A stretch of 64,000 nucleotides of DNA, from NCBI GenBank assembly GCA_035236585.1, contig CP141132.1, positions 39,683,880 to 39,747,879 of the forward strand. Reading direction: 5' to 3'. The DNA is from Warburgia ugandensis. Its lineage: Eukaryota > Streptophyta > Magnoliopsida > Canellales > Canellaceae. Position 1 is the first letter of the stretch. The number at the start of each line of letters is the position of its first letter. Positions 39,401 to 52,285 of this stretch are shown piece by piece. A program made the position numbers and the translations under genes. The notes under the pieces were generated by a model. That model was not told where the DNA came from and did no database searches. It saw only the letters and a list, made by a program, of their open reading frames with translations.

Positions 39401-40595
39401 CGAAACTGTTGACTCAAGCCAAATTGGTGATAATTGAGTCATTTTTAGGGCTAAAATATTCAAAATATGTGATGTGTATGGAATTTATCTTTTAAGACAT
39501 TTTGAATGTGAAATTTCTTTGTCTTGTATAAAATTAGATATTTTGTGCTCTTTCGCCTACACTATTGAAACAGTATAATTAAGCAAAATTAGTTATAATT
39601 ATGTGATTTCTAAGACTATAATATTCTAAATATAGGGATATATATATGTAGTTTATCTTTCAATATAGTTCCAAAGTAAAATTGCACTTTCTTGTGTAAA
39701 ATTAGATATTTTGTGCCATGTTGCATTTGTACCCTGGACTTTTGAAATAGTATAATTAAGTGAAATTTGTTTTAATCAAGTGATTTCTAAGACTAAAATA
39801 TGAAAAATATAGGGATGTGCATACCATTTATCTTTCAATATAATTGGAATGTCAGATTCATTTTTCTTGTGTTAAATTATATATTATGTGCTTTTTTGCA
39901 ATGTGCACTACACTTTCAAAACTGTAGACATAGGCCAAATTGGTGATAATTAAGTCATTTTTAGGACTAAAATATTCAAAACATATGATGTGAATGAAAT
40001 TTATCTTTTAGGATACTTTGAATGTGAAATTGCTCTATCTTGTATAAAATTAGATATTTTGTAAATTTTCGTCTAGATTATTAAAACAGTATAATTAAGC
40101 CCAATTAGTCATAATTAAGTGATTTCTAAGACTATAATATACAAAATATAGGGATATATATGTAGTCTATCTTTTAATATAGTTCCAATGTGAAATTGCT
40201 CTACTTGTGTAAAAATAGATATTTTTTACGTTGTTGGATTTGTGCTCTATACTTTTGAAATAGTAGAATTAAGCAAAATTAGTGATAATTAAGTGATTTC
40301 TAAGACTAAAATCTTAAAAATATAGGGATGTGCATACAATTTATCTTTCAATACAATTGGAATGTGTAATTCATTTTTCTAGTGTTAAATTATATATTAT
40401 GTGCATTTTTGCAATGTGCACTGCACTTCCGAAACTGTAGACATTAGCCAAATCGGTGATAATTGAGTCATTTTTAAGACTAAAGTATTCAAAATATATG
40501 ATGTGTATGGAATTTATCTTTTAAGACAGTTTGAATGTGAAATTGCGTTGTCTTGTACAAAATTAGACATTTTATGCATTTTCGCCTAGACTATT

Positions 40596-40905
40596 GAAAC
40601 TGTATAATTAAGCCAAATTAGTCATAATTAAGTGCTTTCTAAGACAATAATATTCTAAATATAGGGATATATATGTAGTTTATCTTTTAATATAGTTTGA
40701 ATGTAAAATTGCTCTTCTTGTGTGTAAATAGCTATTTTGTGCATTGTTGCATTTGTACTCTAGACTTTTGAAATCGTAGTTTTTAAGTGAAATTAGTGTT
40801 AATAAAGTGATTTCTATGATTAAAATATTAAAAATATAGGGATGTGCATACAATTTATCTTTCAATATTGTTGGAATGTGAAATGCAGTTTTCGCCTAGA
40901 CTATT
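40596..40905 (+). repeat. Truncated HOR unit, 310 bp
   Basis: A normal A monomer is followed by a B that stops after gttggaatgtgaaatgcag, at about 40888, and joins directly to the C tail ttttcgcctagactattg. About 200 bp, the end of B and nearly all of C, are missing. The next A starts in register at 40906. Confidence 0.85.
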
Positions 40906-42307
40906 GAAACAGTATAATAAAGCTAAATTAGTCATAATTAAGTGATTTCTAAGACAATAATATTCTAAATATAGGGATATATATGTAGTCTATGTTTTAA
41001 TATAGTTAGAATGTAAAATTGCACTTTCTTGTATAAAATTAGATATTTTGTGCAATGTTGCATTTGTACCCTCTACTTTTCAAATAGTAGACTCAAGCCA
41101 AATTAGTGTTAATCAAGTGATTTCTAAGACTAAAATATTAAAAATATAGGGATGTGCATACAATTTATCTTTCAATATAGTTGGAATGAGAAATTCATTT
41201 TTCTTGTGTTAAATTATATATTATGTGCATTTTTGCAATGTGCACTACACTTTCAAAACTGTAGACTTTAGCCAAATTGGTGATAATTGAGTCATTTTTA
41301 GGACTAAAATATTCAAAATATATGATGTGTATGGATTTTATCTTTTAAAACAGTTTGACTGTGGAATTTCCTTGTCTTGTATAAAATTAGTTATTTTATG
41401 CATTTTCCCCTAGACAATTGAAACAGTATAATTAAGCCAAATTAGTCATAATTAAGTGATTTCTAAGACTATAATATTAAAAATATAGTGATATATATGT
41501 AGTTTATCTTTTTATATAGTTCAAATGTACAATTCCGCTTTCTTATGTAAAATTAGATATTTTGTGCATTGTAGCATTTGTACTCTAGGCTTTTGAAATA
41601 GTAGAATTAAGCAAAATTAGTGATAAGTAAGTGATTTCTAAGCCAAAAATATTAAAAATATAGGGATGTGCATACAATTTATCTTTCAATATAGTTGGAA
41701 TTTGAAATTCATTTTTTTGTGTGTTAAATTGTATATTATATGCATTTTTGCAATGTGCACCACACTTCCAAAACTGTAGACTTAAGCCAAATTGGTGATA
41801 ATTGAGTCATTTTAGGACTAAAATATTCAAAATATATGATGTGTTTGGAATTTATCTTTTTGGATAGTTTGAATGTGAAATTGCTCTATCTTGTATAAAA
41901 TTAGATATTTTGTGCTTTTTGGCCGAGACTATTGAAACAGTATAATTAAGCCAAATTAGTCATAATTAAGTGATTTCTAAGGCAATATTATTCAAAATAT
42001 AGGGATATATATGTAGTCTATCTTTTAATATAGTTCGAATGTAAAATTACTCTTCTTATGTAAAAATGGATATTTTGTGCATTGTTGCATTTGTACTCTA
42101 GACTTTTGAAAGAGTAGAATTAAGCAAAATTGGTGTTAATAAAGTGATTTCAAAGACTAAAATATTAAAAATATAAGGATGTGCAAACAATTTATGTTTT
42201 AATATAGTTGTAATGTGAAATTCATTTTTCTTGTGTTAAATTATATATTATGTGCATTTTTGCAATGTGCACCACACTTTCAAAACTGTAGACTTAAGCG
42301 AAATTGG

Positions 42308-43545
42308 TATTAATTGAGTCATTTTTAGGACTAAAATATTCAAAATATATGATGTGTATGGAATGTATCTTTTAAGACAGTTTGAATGTGAAATTTCTTC
42401 GTCTTGTATAAAATTAGATATTTTATGCATTTTCTCTTAGACTATTGAAACAGTATAATTAAGCCAAATTAGTCATAATTAAGTGATTTCTAAGACAATA
42501 ATATTCTAAATATAGGGATATATATGTAGTCTATTTTTTAATATAGCTAAAATGTAAAATTGCACTTTCTTGTATAAAATTAGATATTTTGTGCAATGTT
42601 GCATTTGTACCCTCTACTTTTCAAATAGTAGACTCAAGCCAAATTGGTGTTAATAAAGTGATTTCAAAGACTAAAATATTAAAAATATAGGGATGTGCAA
42701 ACAATTTATCTTTTACTATAGTTGTAATGTGAAATTCATTTTTCTTGTGTTAAATTATATATTATGTGCATTTTTGCAATGTGCACCACACTTTCAAAAC
42801 TGTAGACTTAAGCGAAATTGGTATTAATTGAGTCATTTTTAGGACTAAAATATTCAAAATATATGATGTGTATGGAATGTATCTTTTAAGACAGTTTGAA
42901 TGTGAAATTTCTTCGTCTTGTATAAAATTAGATATTTTATGCATTTTCTCTTACACTATTGAAACATATAATTAAGCCAAATTAGTCATAATTAAGTGAT
43001 TTCTAAGACAATAATATTCTAAATATAGGGATATATATGTAGTCTATTTTTTAATATAGCTAGAATGTAAAATTGCACTTTCTTGTATAAAATTAGATAT
43101 TTTGTGCAATGTTGCATTTGTACCCTCTACTTTTCAAACAGTAGACTCAAGCAAAATTAGTGTTAATCAAGTGATTTCTAAGACTAAAATATTAAAAATA
43201 TAGGGATGTGCATACAATTTATCTTTCAATATAGTTGTATTGTGAAATTCGTTTTTCTTGTGTCAAATTCTATATTATGTGCATTTTTGCAATGTGCAAT
43301 ACGCTTTAGAAACTCTAGACTCAAGCTAAATTGGTAATAATTGAGTTATTTTTAGGACTAAAATATTAAAAATATATGATGTGTATGGAATATATCTTTT
43401 AAGACGGTTTGAATGTGAAATTGCTTTGTTTTGCATAATATTAGATATTTTATGCATTTTCGCCTAATCTATTGAAACAGTATAATTAAGCCGAATTAGT
43501 CATAATTAAGTGATTTCTAAGACTATAATATTAAAAATATAGGGA
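42308..43545 (+). repeat. Near-identical trimers, duplicated again at 51558-52285
   Basis: The C monomers at about 42296-42446 and 42810-42960 are practically identical, with tattaattgagtcatttt, ggaatgtatcttttaagaca and tttcttcgtcttgtataaaa, 514 bp apart. They are followed by A variants with gtctattttttaatatagct and B variants with ccctctacttttcaaa. The same succession recurs at 51558-52285 with an offset of about 8,736 bp. Confidence 0.75.
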
Positions 43546-45855
43546 TATATATATGTAGTTTATCTTTTTATATACTTCAAATGTAAAATTCCCCTTTCTT
43601 ATGTAAAATTAGATATTTTGTGCATTGTTGCATTTGTACTCTAGGCTTTTGAAAGAGTAGAATTAAGCAAAATTAGTGTTAATAAAGTGATTTTAAGACA
43701 AAAATATTAAAAATATAGGGATGTGCATACAATTTATCTTTCAATATAGTTGGAATGTGAAATTCATTTTTCTTGTCTTAAATTATATATTATGTGCATT
43801 TTGGCAATGTGCACTATACTTAGAAACTATAGACTTAAGCCAAATTGGTGGTAATGGAGTCATTTTTAGGACTAAAATATTGAAAATATATGATGTCTAT
43901 GGAATTTATCTTTTAAGATAGTTTCAATGTTAAATTGCTCTATCTTGTATAAAATTAGATATTTTGTGCATTTTTGCCCAGACTATTGAAACAGTGTAAT
44001 TAAGAGAAAGTAGTCATAATTAAGTGATTTCTGAGAATATAATATTCAAAATATAGGGACATATATGTAGGTTAACTTTTACTGTAGTTCGAATGTAAAA
44101 TTGCACTTTCTTGTGTAAAATTAGATATTTTGTGCATTGTTGCATTTGTACCCTAGACTTTTGAAATAGTATAATTAAGCCAAATTAGTGTTAATAAAGT
44201 GATTTTAAGACAAAAATATTAAAAATAAAGGGATGTGCATACAATTTATCTTTCAATATAGTTGGAATGTGAAATTCATTTTTCTTGTGTTAAATTATGT
44301 ATTTTGTGCATTTTGGCAATGTGCACTACACTTTCGAAACTGTAGACTTAAGCCAAATTGGTGATAATTGAGTCATTTTTAGCACCAAAGTATTCAAAAT
44401 ATGTGATGTGTATGGAATTTATCTTTTAAGACAGTTTGAATGTGAAATTTCTTTGTCTTGTATAAAATTAGATATTTTGTACTGTTTCGCCTACACTATT
44501 GAAACAGTATAATTAAGGGAAATTAGTCATCATTAAGTGATTTCTAAGACTAATATTCAATATATAGGGATATACACATGTAGTTTATCATTAAATATAG
44601 TTGCAATGTAAAATTGCTCTTCCTGTGTAAAAATAGATATTTTGTGCATTGTTGCATTTGTACCTTAGACTTTTGAAATAGTATAATTAAGCCAAATTAG
44701 TGTCATTAAAGTGATTTTAAGACAAAAATATTAAAAATATAGGGATGTGCATAAAATTTATCTTTCAATATAGTTGGAATGTGAAATTCATTTTTCTTGT
44801 GTTAAATTATATATTATGTGCATTTTTGCAATGTGCACTACACTTTCAAAACTGTAGACTTAAGCCAAATTGGTGATAATTGAGTCATTTTTAGGACTAA
44901 AATATTCAAAATATATGATGTTTATGGAATTTATCTTTTAAGATAGTTTGAATGTGAAATTGCTCTATCTTGTATAAAATTAGATATTTTGTGCTTTTTC
45001 GCCCAGACTATTGAAACAAGATAATTAAGCCAAATTAGTCGTAATTAAGTCATTTCTAAGAATATAATATTCAAAATATAGGGATATATATGTAGTTTAT
45101 CTTTTTATATACTTCAAATGTGAAATTGGTCTACCTTGTATAAAATTAGATATTTTGTGCATTGTTGCATTTGTACCCTAGGCTTTTGAAATAGTATAAT
45201 TAAGCAAAATTAGTGTTAATAAAGTGATTTTAAGACAAAAATATTAAAAATATAGGGATGTGCATACAATTTATCTTTCAATATAGTTGGAATGTGAAAT
45301 TCATTTTTCTTGTCTTAAATTATATATTATGTGCATTTTGGCAATGTGCACTATACTTAGAAACTATAGACTTAAGCCAAATTGGTGGTAATGGAGTCAT
45401 TTTTAGGACTAAAATATTGAAAATATATGATGTGTATGGAATTTATCTTTTGGATAGTTAGAATTTGAAATTGCTCTATCTTGTATAAAATTAGATATTT
45501 TGTGCTGTTTCGCCTACACTATTGAAACAGTATAATTAAGCCAAATTTGTCATAATTAAGTGATTTCTAAGACTATAATATTCAAAATATAGGGATATAT
45601 ATGTAGTTGATCTTTTAATATAGTTCAAATGTAAAATTGCACTTTCTTGTGTAAAATTAGATATTTTGTGCATTGTTGCACTTGTACCCTAGACTTTTGA
45701 AATAATATAATTAAGCGAAATTAGTGTTAATCAAATGATTTATAAGACAAAAATATTAAAAATATAGGGAAGTGCATACAATTTATCTTTCAATATAGTT
45801 GGAATGTGAAATTCATTTTTCTTGTGTTAAATTATATTTTATATGCATTTTTGCA
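43535..45855 (+). repeat. Segmental duplication copy 2 (pairs with 30430-32755)
   Basis: Carries the same run of rare variants as 30430-32755, in the same order. One internal C (about 43816, actatacttagaaactatag) matches the C at about 32248 rather than its positional partner at about 30710. The copy is therefore a patchwork, as expected from conversion or further unequal exchange after duplication. Confidence 0.75.
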
Positions 45856-47579
45856 ATGTGCACTATACGCTTTAGAAACTCTAGACTTAAGCCAAATTGG
45901 TGGTAATTGAGTCATTTTTAGGACTAAAATATTGAAAATATATGATGTGTATGGAATTTATCTTTTAAGATAGTTTGAATGTGAAATTGCTCTATCTTGT
46001 ATAAAATTAGATATTTTGTGCATTTTCGCCTAATCTATTGAAACAGTATAATTAAGACAAATTAGTCATAATTAAGTGATTTCTAGGAATATAATATTCA
46101 AAATATAGGGATATATATGTAGTTTAACTTTTTAGATAGTTCAAATGTAAAATTGCACTTTCTTGTGTAAAATTAGATATTTTGTGCATTGTTGCATTTG
46201 TACTCCAGACTATTGAAATAGTATAATTAAGCCAAATTAGTGTTAATAAAGTTATTTTAAGGCTAAAATATTAAAAATATAGGGATGTGCATACAATTTA
46301 TGTTTAAATATAGTTGGAATGTGAAATTCATTTTTCTTTTGTTAAATTATATATTATGTGCATTTTTGCAATGTGCACTACACTTTCGAAACTGTAGACT
46401 CAAGCCAAAGTGGTGATAATTGGGTCATTTTTAGGACTAAAATATTCAAAATATATCATGTGTATGGAATTTGTCTTTTAAGATAATTCGAATGTGAAAT
46501 TGCTCTATCTCGTATAAAATTAGATATTTTGTGCATTTTCGCCTACACTATTGAAACAAGATAATTAAGCCTAATTAGTGATAATTAAGTGATTTTTAAG
46601 GCTAAAATAGACAAAATATAGGGATATATATATGGAGTTTATCATTTTATATAGTTCAAATGTAAAATTCCCCTTTCTTGTGAAAAATTAGATATTTTGT
46701 GCATTGTTGCATTTGTACCCTAGACTTTTGAAATTGTATAATTAAGCCAAATTAGTGTCATTAAAGTGATTTTAGGACAAAAATATTAAAAATATAGGGA
46801 TGTGCATAAAATTTATCTTTCAATATAGTTGGAATGTGAAATTCATTTTTCTTTTGTTAAATTATATATTATGTGCATTTTTGCAATGTGCACTACACTT
46901 TCAAAATTTTAGTATTAAGCCAAATTGGTGATAATTGAGTCATTTTTAGGACTAAAATATTCAAAATATATCATGTGTATGGAATTTGTCTTTTAAGATA
47001 ATTCGAATGTGAAATTGCTCTATCTCGTATAAAATTAGATATTTTATTCTTTTTCGCCTAGACCATTGAAACAAGATAATTAAGCCAAATTAGTCATAAT
47101 TAAGTGATTTCTAAGACAATAATATTCAAAATATAGGGATATATATGTAGTTTATCTTTTAATATACTTCAAATGTAAAATTGCACTTTCTTGTGTAAAA
47201 TTAGATATTTTGTGCATTGTTGCATTTGTACCCTAGGCTTTTGAAATGGTATAATTAAGCAAAATTAGTGTTAATAAAGTGATTTTAAGATAAAATATTA
47301 AAAATATATGGATGTGCATACAATTTATCTTTCAATATAGTTGGAATGTGAAATTCATTTTTCTTGTGTTAAATTATATATTATGTGCATTTTGTCAATG
47401 TGCACTATACTTAGAAACTATAGAGTTAAGCCAAATTGGTGGTAATGGAGTCATCTTTAGGACTAAAATATTGAAAATATATGATGTGTATGGAATTTAT
47501 CTTTTAAGATAGTTTGAATGTGAAATTGCTCTATCTTGTATAAAATTAGATATTTTGTGCATTTTTCGCCTAGACTATT

Positions 47580-48267
47580 GAAACAAGATAATTAAGCCAA
47601 ATTTGTCATAATTAAGTGATTTCTTAGACAATAATATTCAAAATATAGGGATATATATTTCGTCTATCTTTTAATATAGTTCGAATGTAAAATTGCACTT
47701 TCTTGTGTAAAATTAGATATTTTGTGCAATGTTGCATTTGTACCCTAGACTTTTGAAATGGTAGAATTAAGCTAAATTAGAGTTAATCAAGTGATTTCGA
47801 AGATAAAATATTAAAAATATAGGCATGTGCATACAATTTATCTTTCAATATAGTTGGAATGTGAAATTCATTTTTCTTGTGTTAAATTAGATATTTTGTG
47901 CATTGTTGCATTTGTACTCTAGGCTTTTGAAAGAGTAGAATTAAGCAAAATTAGTGCTAATAAAGTGATTTTAAGGCTAAAATATGAAAAATATAGGGAT
48001 GTGCATACAATTTATCTGTCAATATAGTTGGAATGTGAAATTCATTTTTCTTATGTTAAATTCTATATTATGTGCATTTTTACAATGTGCACTACACTTA
48101 CAAAATTTTAGACATAAGCCAAATTGGTGTTAAATGAGTCATTTTTAGGACTAAAATATTCAAAATATATGACGTGTATGGAATTTTTGTTTTAGGATAG
48201 TTTGAATGTGAAATTGCGCTTTCCTGTGTAAAATTAGATATTTTGTGCTTTTTTCGCCTAGACTATT
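47580..48267 (+). repeat. Tetrameric HOR unit with B/A hybrid, 688 bp
   Basis: The order is A, B/A hybrid, B, C. The second monomer begins as B (gaaatggtagaattaagc, gagttaatcaagtgatttcg, aggcatgtgcatac). After ttgtgttaaatta it continues as A (gatattttgtgcattgttgc, atttgtactctaggc) and then enters a full B at 47928. Confidence 0.85.
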
Positions 48268-48783
48268 GAAACAAGATAATTAAGCCAAATTAGTCATAAT
48301 TAAGTGATTTCTAAGACAATAATATTCAAAATATTGGGATATGTATGTAGTCTATCTTTTAATATAGTTCGAATGTGAAATTGCACTTTCTTGTGTAAAA
48401 TTAGATATTTTGTGCAATGTTGCATTTGTACCCTAGACTTTTGAAATAGTAGAATTAAACCAAATTAGTGATAATCAAGTGATTTCTAAGAGTAAAATAT
48501 TCAAAATATAGGGATGTGCATACAATTTATCTTTCAATATAGTTGGAATGTGAAATTCATTTTTATTGTGTTAAATTATATATTATGTGCATGTTTGCAA
48601 CGTGCACTACACTTTCGAAACTATAGACTTAAGCCAAATTGGTGATAATTGAGTCATTTTAAGGACTAAAGTATTCAAAATATATGATGTGAATGGAATT
48701 TATCTTTTAAGATAGTTTGAATGTGAAATTGCTCTATCTTGTATAAAATTAGATATTTTGTGCTTTTTTTCGCCTAGACTATT

Positions 48784-49469
48784 GAAACAAGATAATTAAG
48801 CCAAATTAGTCATAATTAAGTGATTTCTAAGACAATAATATTCAAAATATAGGGATATATATGTAGTTTATCTTTTAATATAGTTCGAATGTAAAATTGC
48901 ACTTTCTTGTGTAAAATTAGATATTTTGTGCAATGTTGCATTTGTACCCTAGACTTTTGAAATGGTATAATTAAGCGAAATTAGAGTTAATCAAGTGATT
49001 TCGAAGATAAAATATTAAAAATATAGGCATGTGCATACAATTTATCTTTCAATATAGTTGGAATGTGAAATTCATTTTTCTTGTGTTATATTAGATATTT
49101 TGTGCATTTTTGCATTTGTACTCTAGGCTTTTGAAAGAGTAGAATTAAGCAAAATTAGTGTTAATAAAGTGATTTTAAGGCTAAAATATTCAAACCATAG
49201 GGATACGTATACAATTTATCTTTCAATATAGTTGGAATGTGAAATTCATTTTTCTTGTGTTAAATTATATATTATGTGCATGTTTGCAACGTGCACTACA
49301 CTTTCGAAACTATAGACTTAAGCCAAATTGGTGATAATTGAGTCATTTTAAGGACTAAAATATTCAAAATATATGATGTGTATGGAATTTATCTTTTAGG
49401 ATGTTTGAATGTGAAATTGCTCTATCTTGTATAAAATTAGATATTTTGTGTATTTTCGCCTAGACTATT
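48784..49469 (+). repeat. Tetrameric HOR unit with B/A hybrid, 686 bp
   Basis: Same architecture as 47580-48267, with the switch after ttgtgttatatta. It starts 1,204 bp after the first tetramer, with one trimer (48268-48783) between them. A trimer (49470) follows. Confidence 0.85.
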
Positions 49470-50495
49470 GAAACAAGATAATTAAGCCAAATTAGTCATA
49501 ATTAAGTGATTTCTAAGACTAAAATATTCAAAATATAGGGATATATATGATGTTTATCTTTTAATATATTTAAAATTTAGAATTTCTCTCTCTTGTGTAA
49601 AATTAGATATTTTGTGCAATTTTGCATTTGTACCCTAGACTTTTGAAATGGTATAATTAAGCGAAATTAGAGTTAATCAAGTGATTTCGAAGATAAAATA
49701 TTAAAAATATAGGCATGTGCATACAATTTATCTTTCAATATAGTTGGAATGTGAAATTCATTTTTCTTGTGTTAAATTATATATTATGTGCATTTTTGCA
49801 ATGTGCAATACGCTTTAGAAACCCTAGACTCAAGCCAAATTGGTGATAATTGAGTCATTTTTAGGACTAAAGTATTCAAAATATATGATGTGTATGGAAT
49901 TTATCTTTTAGGATGTTTGAATGTGAAATTGCTCTATCTTGTATAAAATTAGATATTTTGTGCTTTTTTCGCCTAGACTATTGAAACAGTATAAATAGGC
50001 CAAATTAGTCATAATTAAGTGATTTCTTAGACAATAATATTCAAAATATAGGGATATATATTTCGTCTATCTTTTAATATAGTTCGAATGTAAAATTGCA
50101 CTTTCTTGTGTAAAATTAGATATTTTGTGCAATGTTGCATTTGTACCCTAGACTTTTGAAATGGTATAATTAAGCGAAATTAGAGTTAATCAAGTGATTT
50201 CGAAGATAAAATATTAAAAATATAGGCATGTGCATACAATTTATCTTTCAATATAGTTGGAATGTGAAATTCATTTTTCTTGTGTTAAATTATATATTAT
50301 GTGCATTTTTGCAATGTGCAATACGCTTTAGAAACTCTAGACTCAAGCCAAATTGGTGATAATTGAGTCATTTTTAGGACTAAAATATTCAAAATATATG
50401 ATGTGTATGGAATTTATCCTTTAGGATGTTTGAATGTGAAATTGCTCTATCTTGTATAAAATTAGATATTTTGTGCTATATTCGCCTAGACTATT

Positions 50496-51183
50496 GAAAC
50501 AGTATAATTAACCCAAATTAGTCATAATTAAGTGATTTCTAAGACAATAATATTAAAAATATAGGGATATATATTTCGTCTATCTTTTAACATAGTTCAA
50601 ATGTAAAATTGCACTTTCTTGTGTAAAATTAGATATTTTGTGCAATGTTGCATTTGTACCCTAGACTTTTGAAATGGTATAATTAAGCGAAATTTGCGTT
50701 AATCAAGTGATTTCTAAGACTAAAATATTAAAAATATAGGGATGTGCATACAATTTATCTTTCAATATAGTTGGAATGTGAAATTCATTTTTCTTGTGTT
50801 AAATTAGATATTTTGTGCATTGTTGCATTTGTACTCTAGGCTTTTGAAAGAGTAGAATTAAGCAAAATTAGTGCTAATAAAGTTATTTTAAGGCTAAAAT
50901 ATTAAAAATATAGGGATGTGCATACAATTTATCTGTCAATATAGTTGGAATGTGAAATTCATTTTTCTTATGTTAAATTCTATATTATGTGCATTTTTAC
51001 AATGTGCACTACACTTTCAAAATTTTAGACATAAGCCAAAATGGTGATAATTGAGTCATTTTTAGGACTAAAGTATTCAAAATATATGATGTGTATGGAA
51101 TTTATCTTTTAGGATGTTTGAATGTGAAATTGCTCTATCTTGTATAAAATTAGATATTTTGTGCTTTTTTCGCCTAGACTATT
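50496..51183 (+). repeat. Tetrameric HOR unit with B/A hybrid, 688 bp
   Basis: Third copy of the tetramer with the same ttgtgttaaattagatattt switch. The preceding trimer (49983) and the following one (51184) share an A with gtataaataggccaaattag and gatatatatttcgtctatc. The trimer-plus-tetramer block of 1,201 bp has therefore itself been partly duplicated. Confidence 0.85.
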
Positions 51184-51557
51184 GAAACAGTATAAATAGG
51201 CCAAATTAGTCATAATTAAGTGATTTCTTAGACAATAATATTCAAAATATAGGGATATATATTTCGTCTATCTTTTAATATAGTTCGAATGTAAAATTGC
51301 ACTTTCTTGTGTAAAATTAGATATTTTGTGCAATGTTGCATTTGTACCCTAGACTTTTGAAATGGTATAATTAAGCGAAATTAGAGTTAATCAAGTGATT
51401 TCGAAGATAAAATATTAAAAATATAGGCATGTGCATACAATTTATCTTTCAATATAGTTGGAATGTGAAATTCATTTTTCTTGTGTTAAATTATATATTA
51501 TGTGCATTTTTGCAATGTGCAATACGCTTTAGAAACTCTAGACTCAAGCCAAATTGG

Positions 51558-52285
51558 TAATAATTGAGTATTTTTAGGACTAAAATATTAAAAATATATG
51601 ATGTGTGTGGAATGTATCTTTTAAGACAGTTTGAATGTGAAATTTCTTCGTCTTGTACAAAATTAGATATTTTATGCATTTTCTCTTAGACTATTGAAAC
51701 AGTATAATTAAGCCAAATTAGTCATAATTAAGTGATTTCTAAGACAATAATATTCTAAATATAGGGATATATATGTAGTCTATTTTTTAATATAGCTAGA
51801 TTGTAAAATTGCACTTTCTTGTATAAAATTAGATATTTTGTGCAATGTTGCATTTGTACCCTCTAATTTTCAAATAGTAGACTCAAGCCAAATTAGTGTT
51901 AATCAAGTGATTTCTAAGACTAAAATATTAAAAATATAGGGATGTGCATACAATTTATCTTTCAATATAGTTGTAATGTGAAATTTATTTTTCTTGTGTT
52001 AAATTCTATATTATGTGCATTTTTGCAATGTGCAATGCGCTTTAGAAACTCTAGACTCAAGCCAAATTGGTAATAATTGAGTTATTTTTAGGACTAAAAT
52101 ATTAAAAATATATGATGTGTATGGAATATATCTTTTAAGACGGTTTGAATGTGAAATTGCTTTGTTTTGCATAATATAAGATATTTTATGCATTTTCGCC
52201 TAATCTATTGAAACAGTATAATTAAGCCGAATTAGTCATAATTAAGTGATTTCTAAGACTATAATATTAAAAATATAGGGATATA
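51558..52285 (+). repeat. Duplicate of the 42.8-43.5 kb region
   Basis: Matches 42822-43545 in order and in rare variants: gtctattttttaatatagct, gggatatatatg, tggaatatatcttttaagac, ggtttgaatgtgaaattgct, ttgttttgcataatat and gcctaatctattg. Corresponding A starts are 42961 / 51696 and 43473 / 52210, offset 8,735-8,737 bp. Confidence 0.75.
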
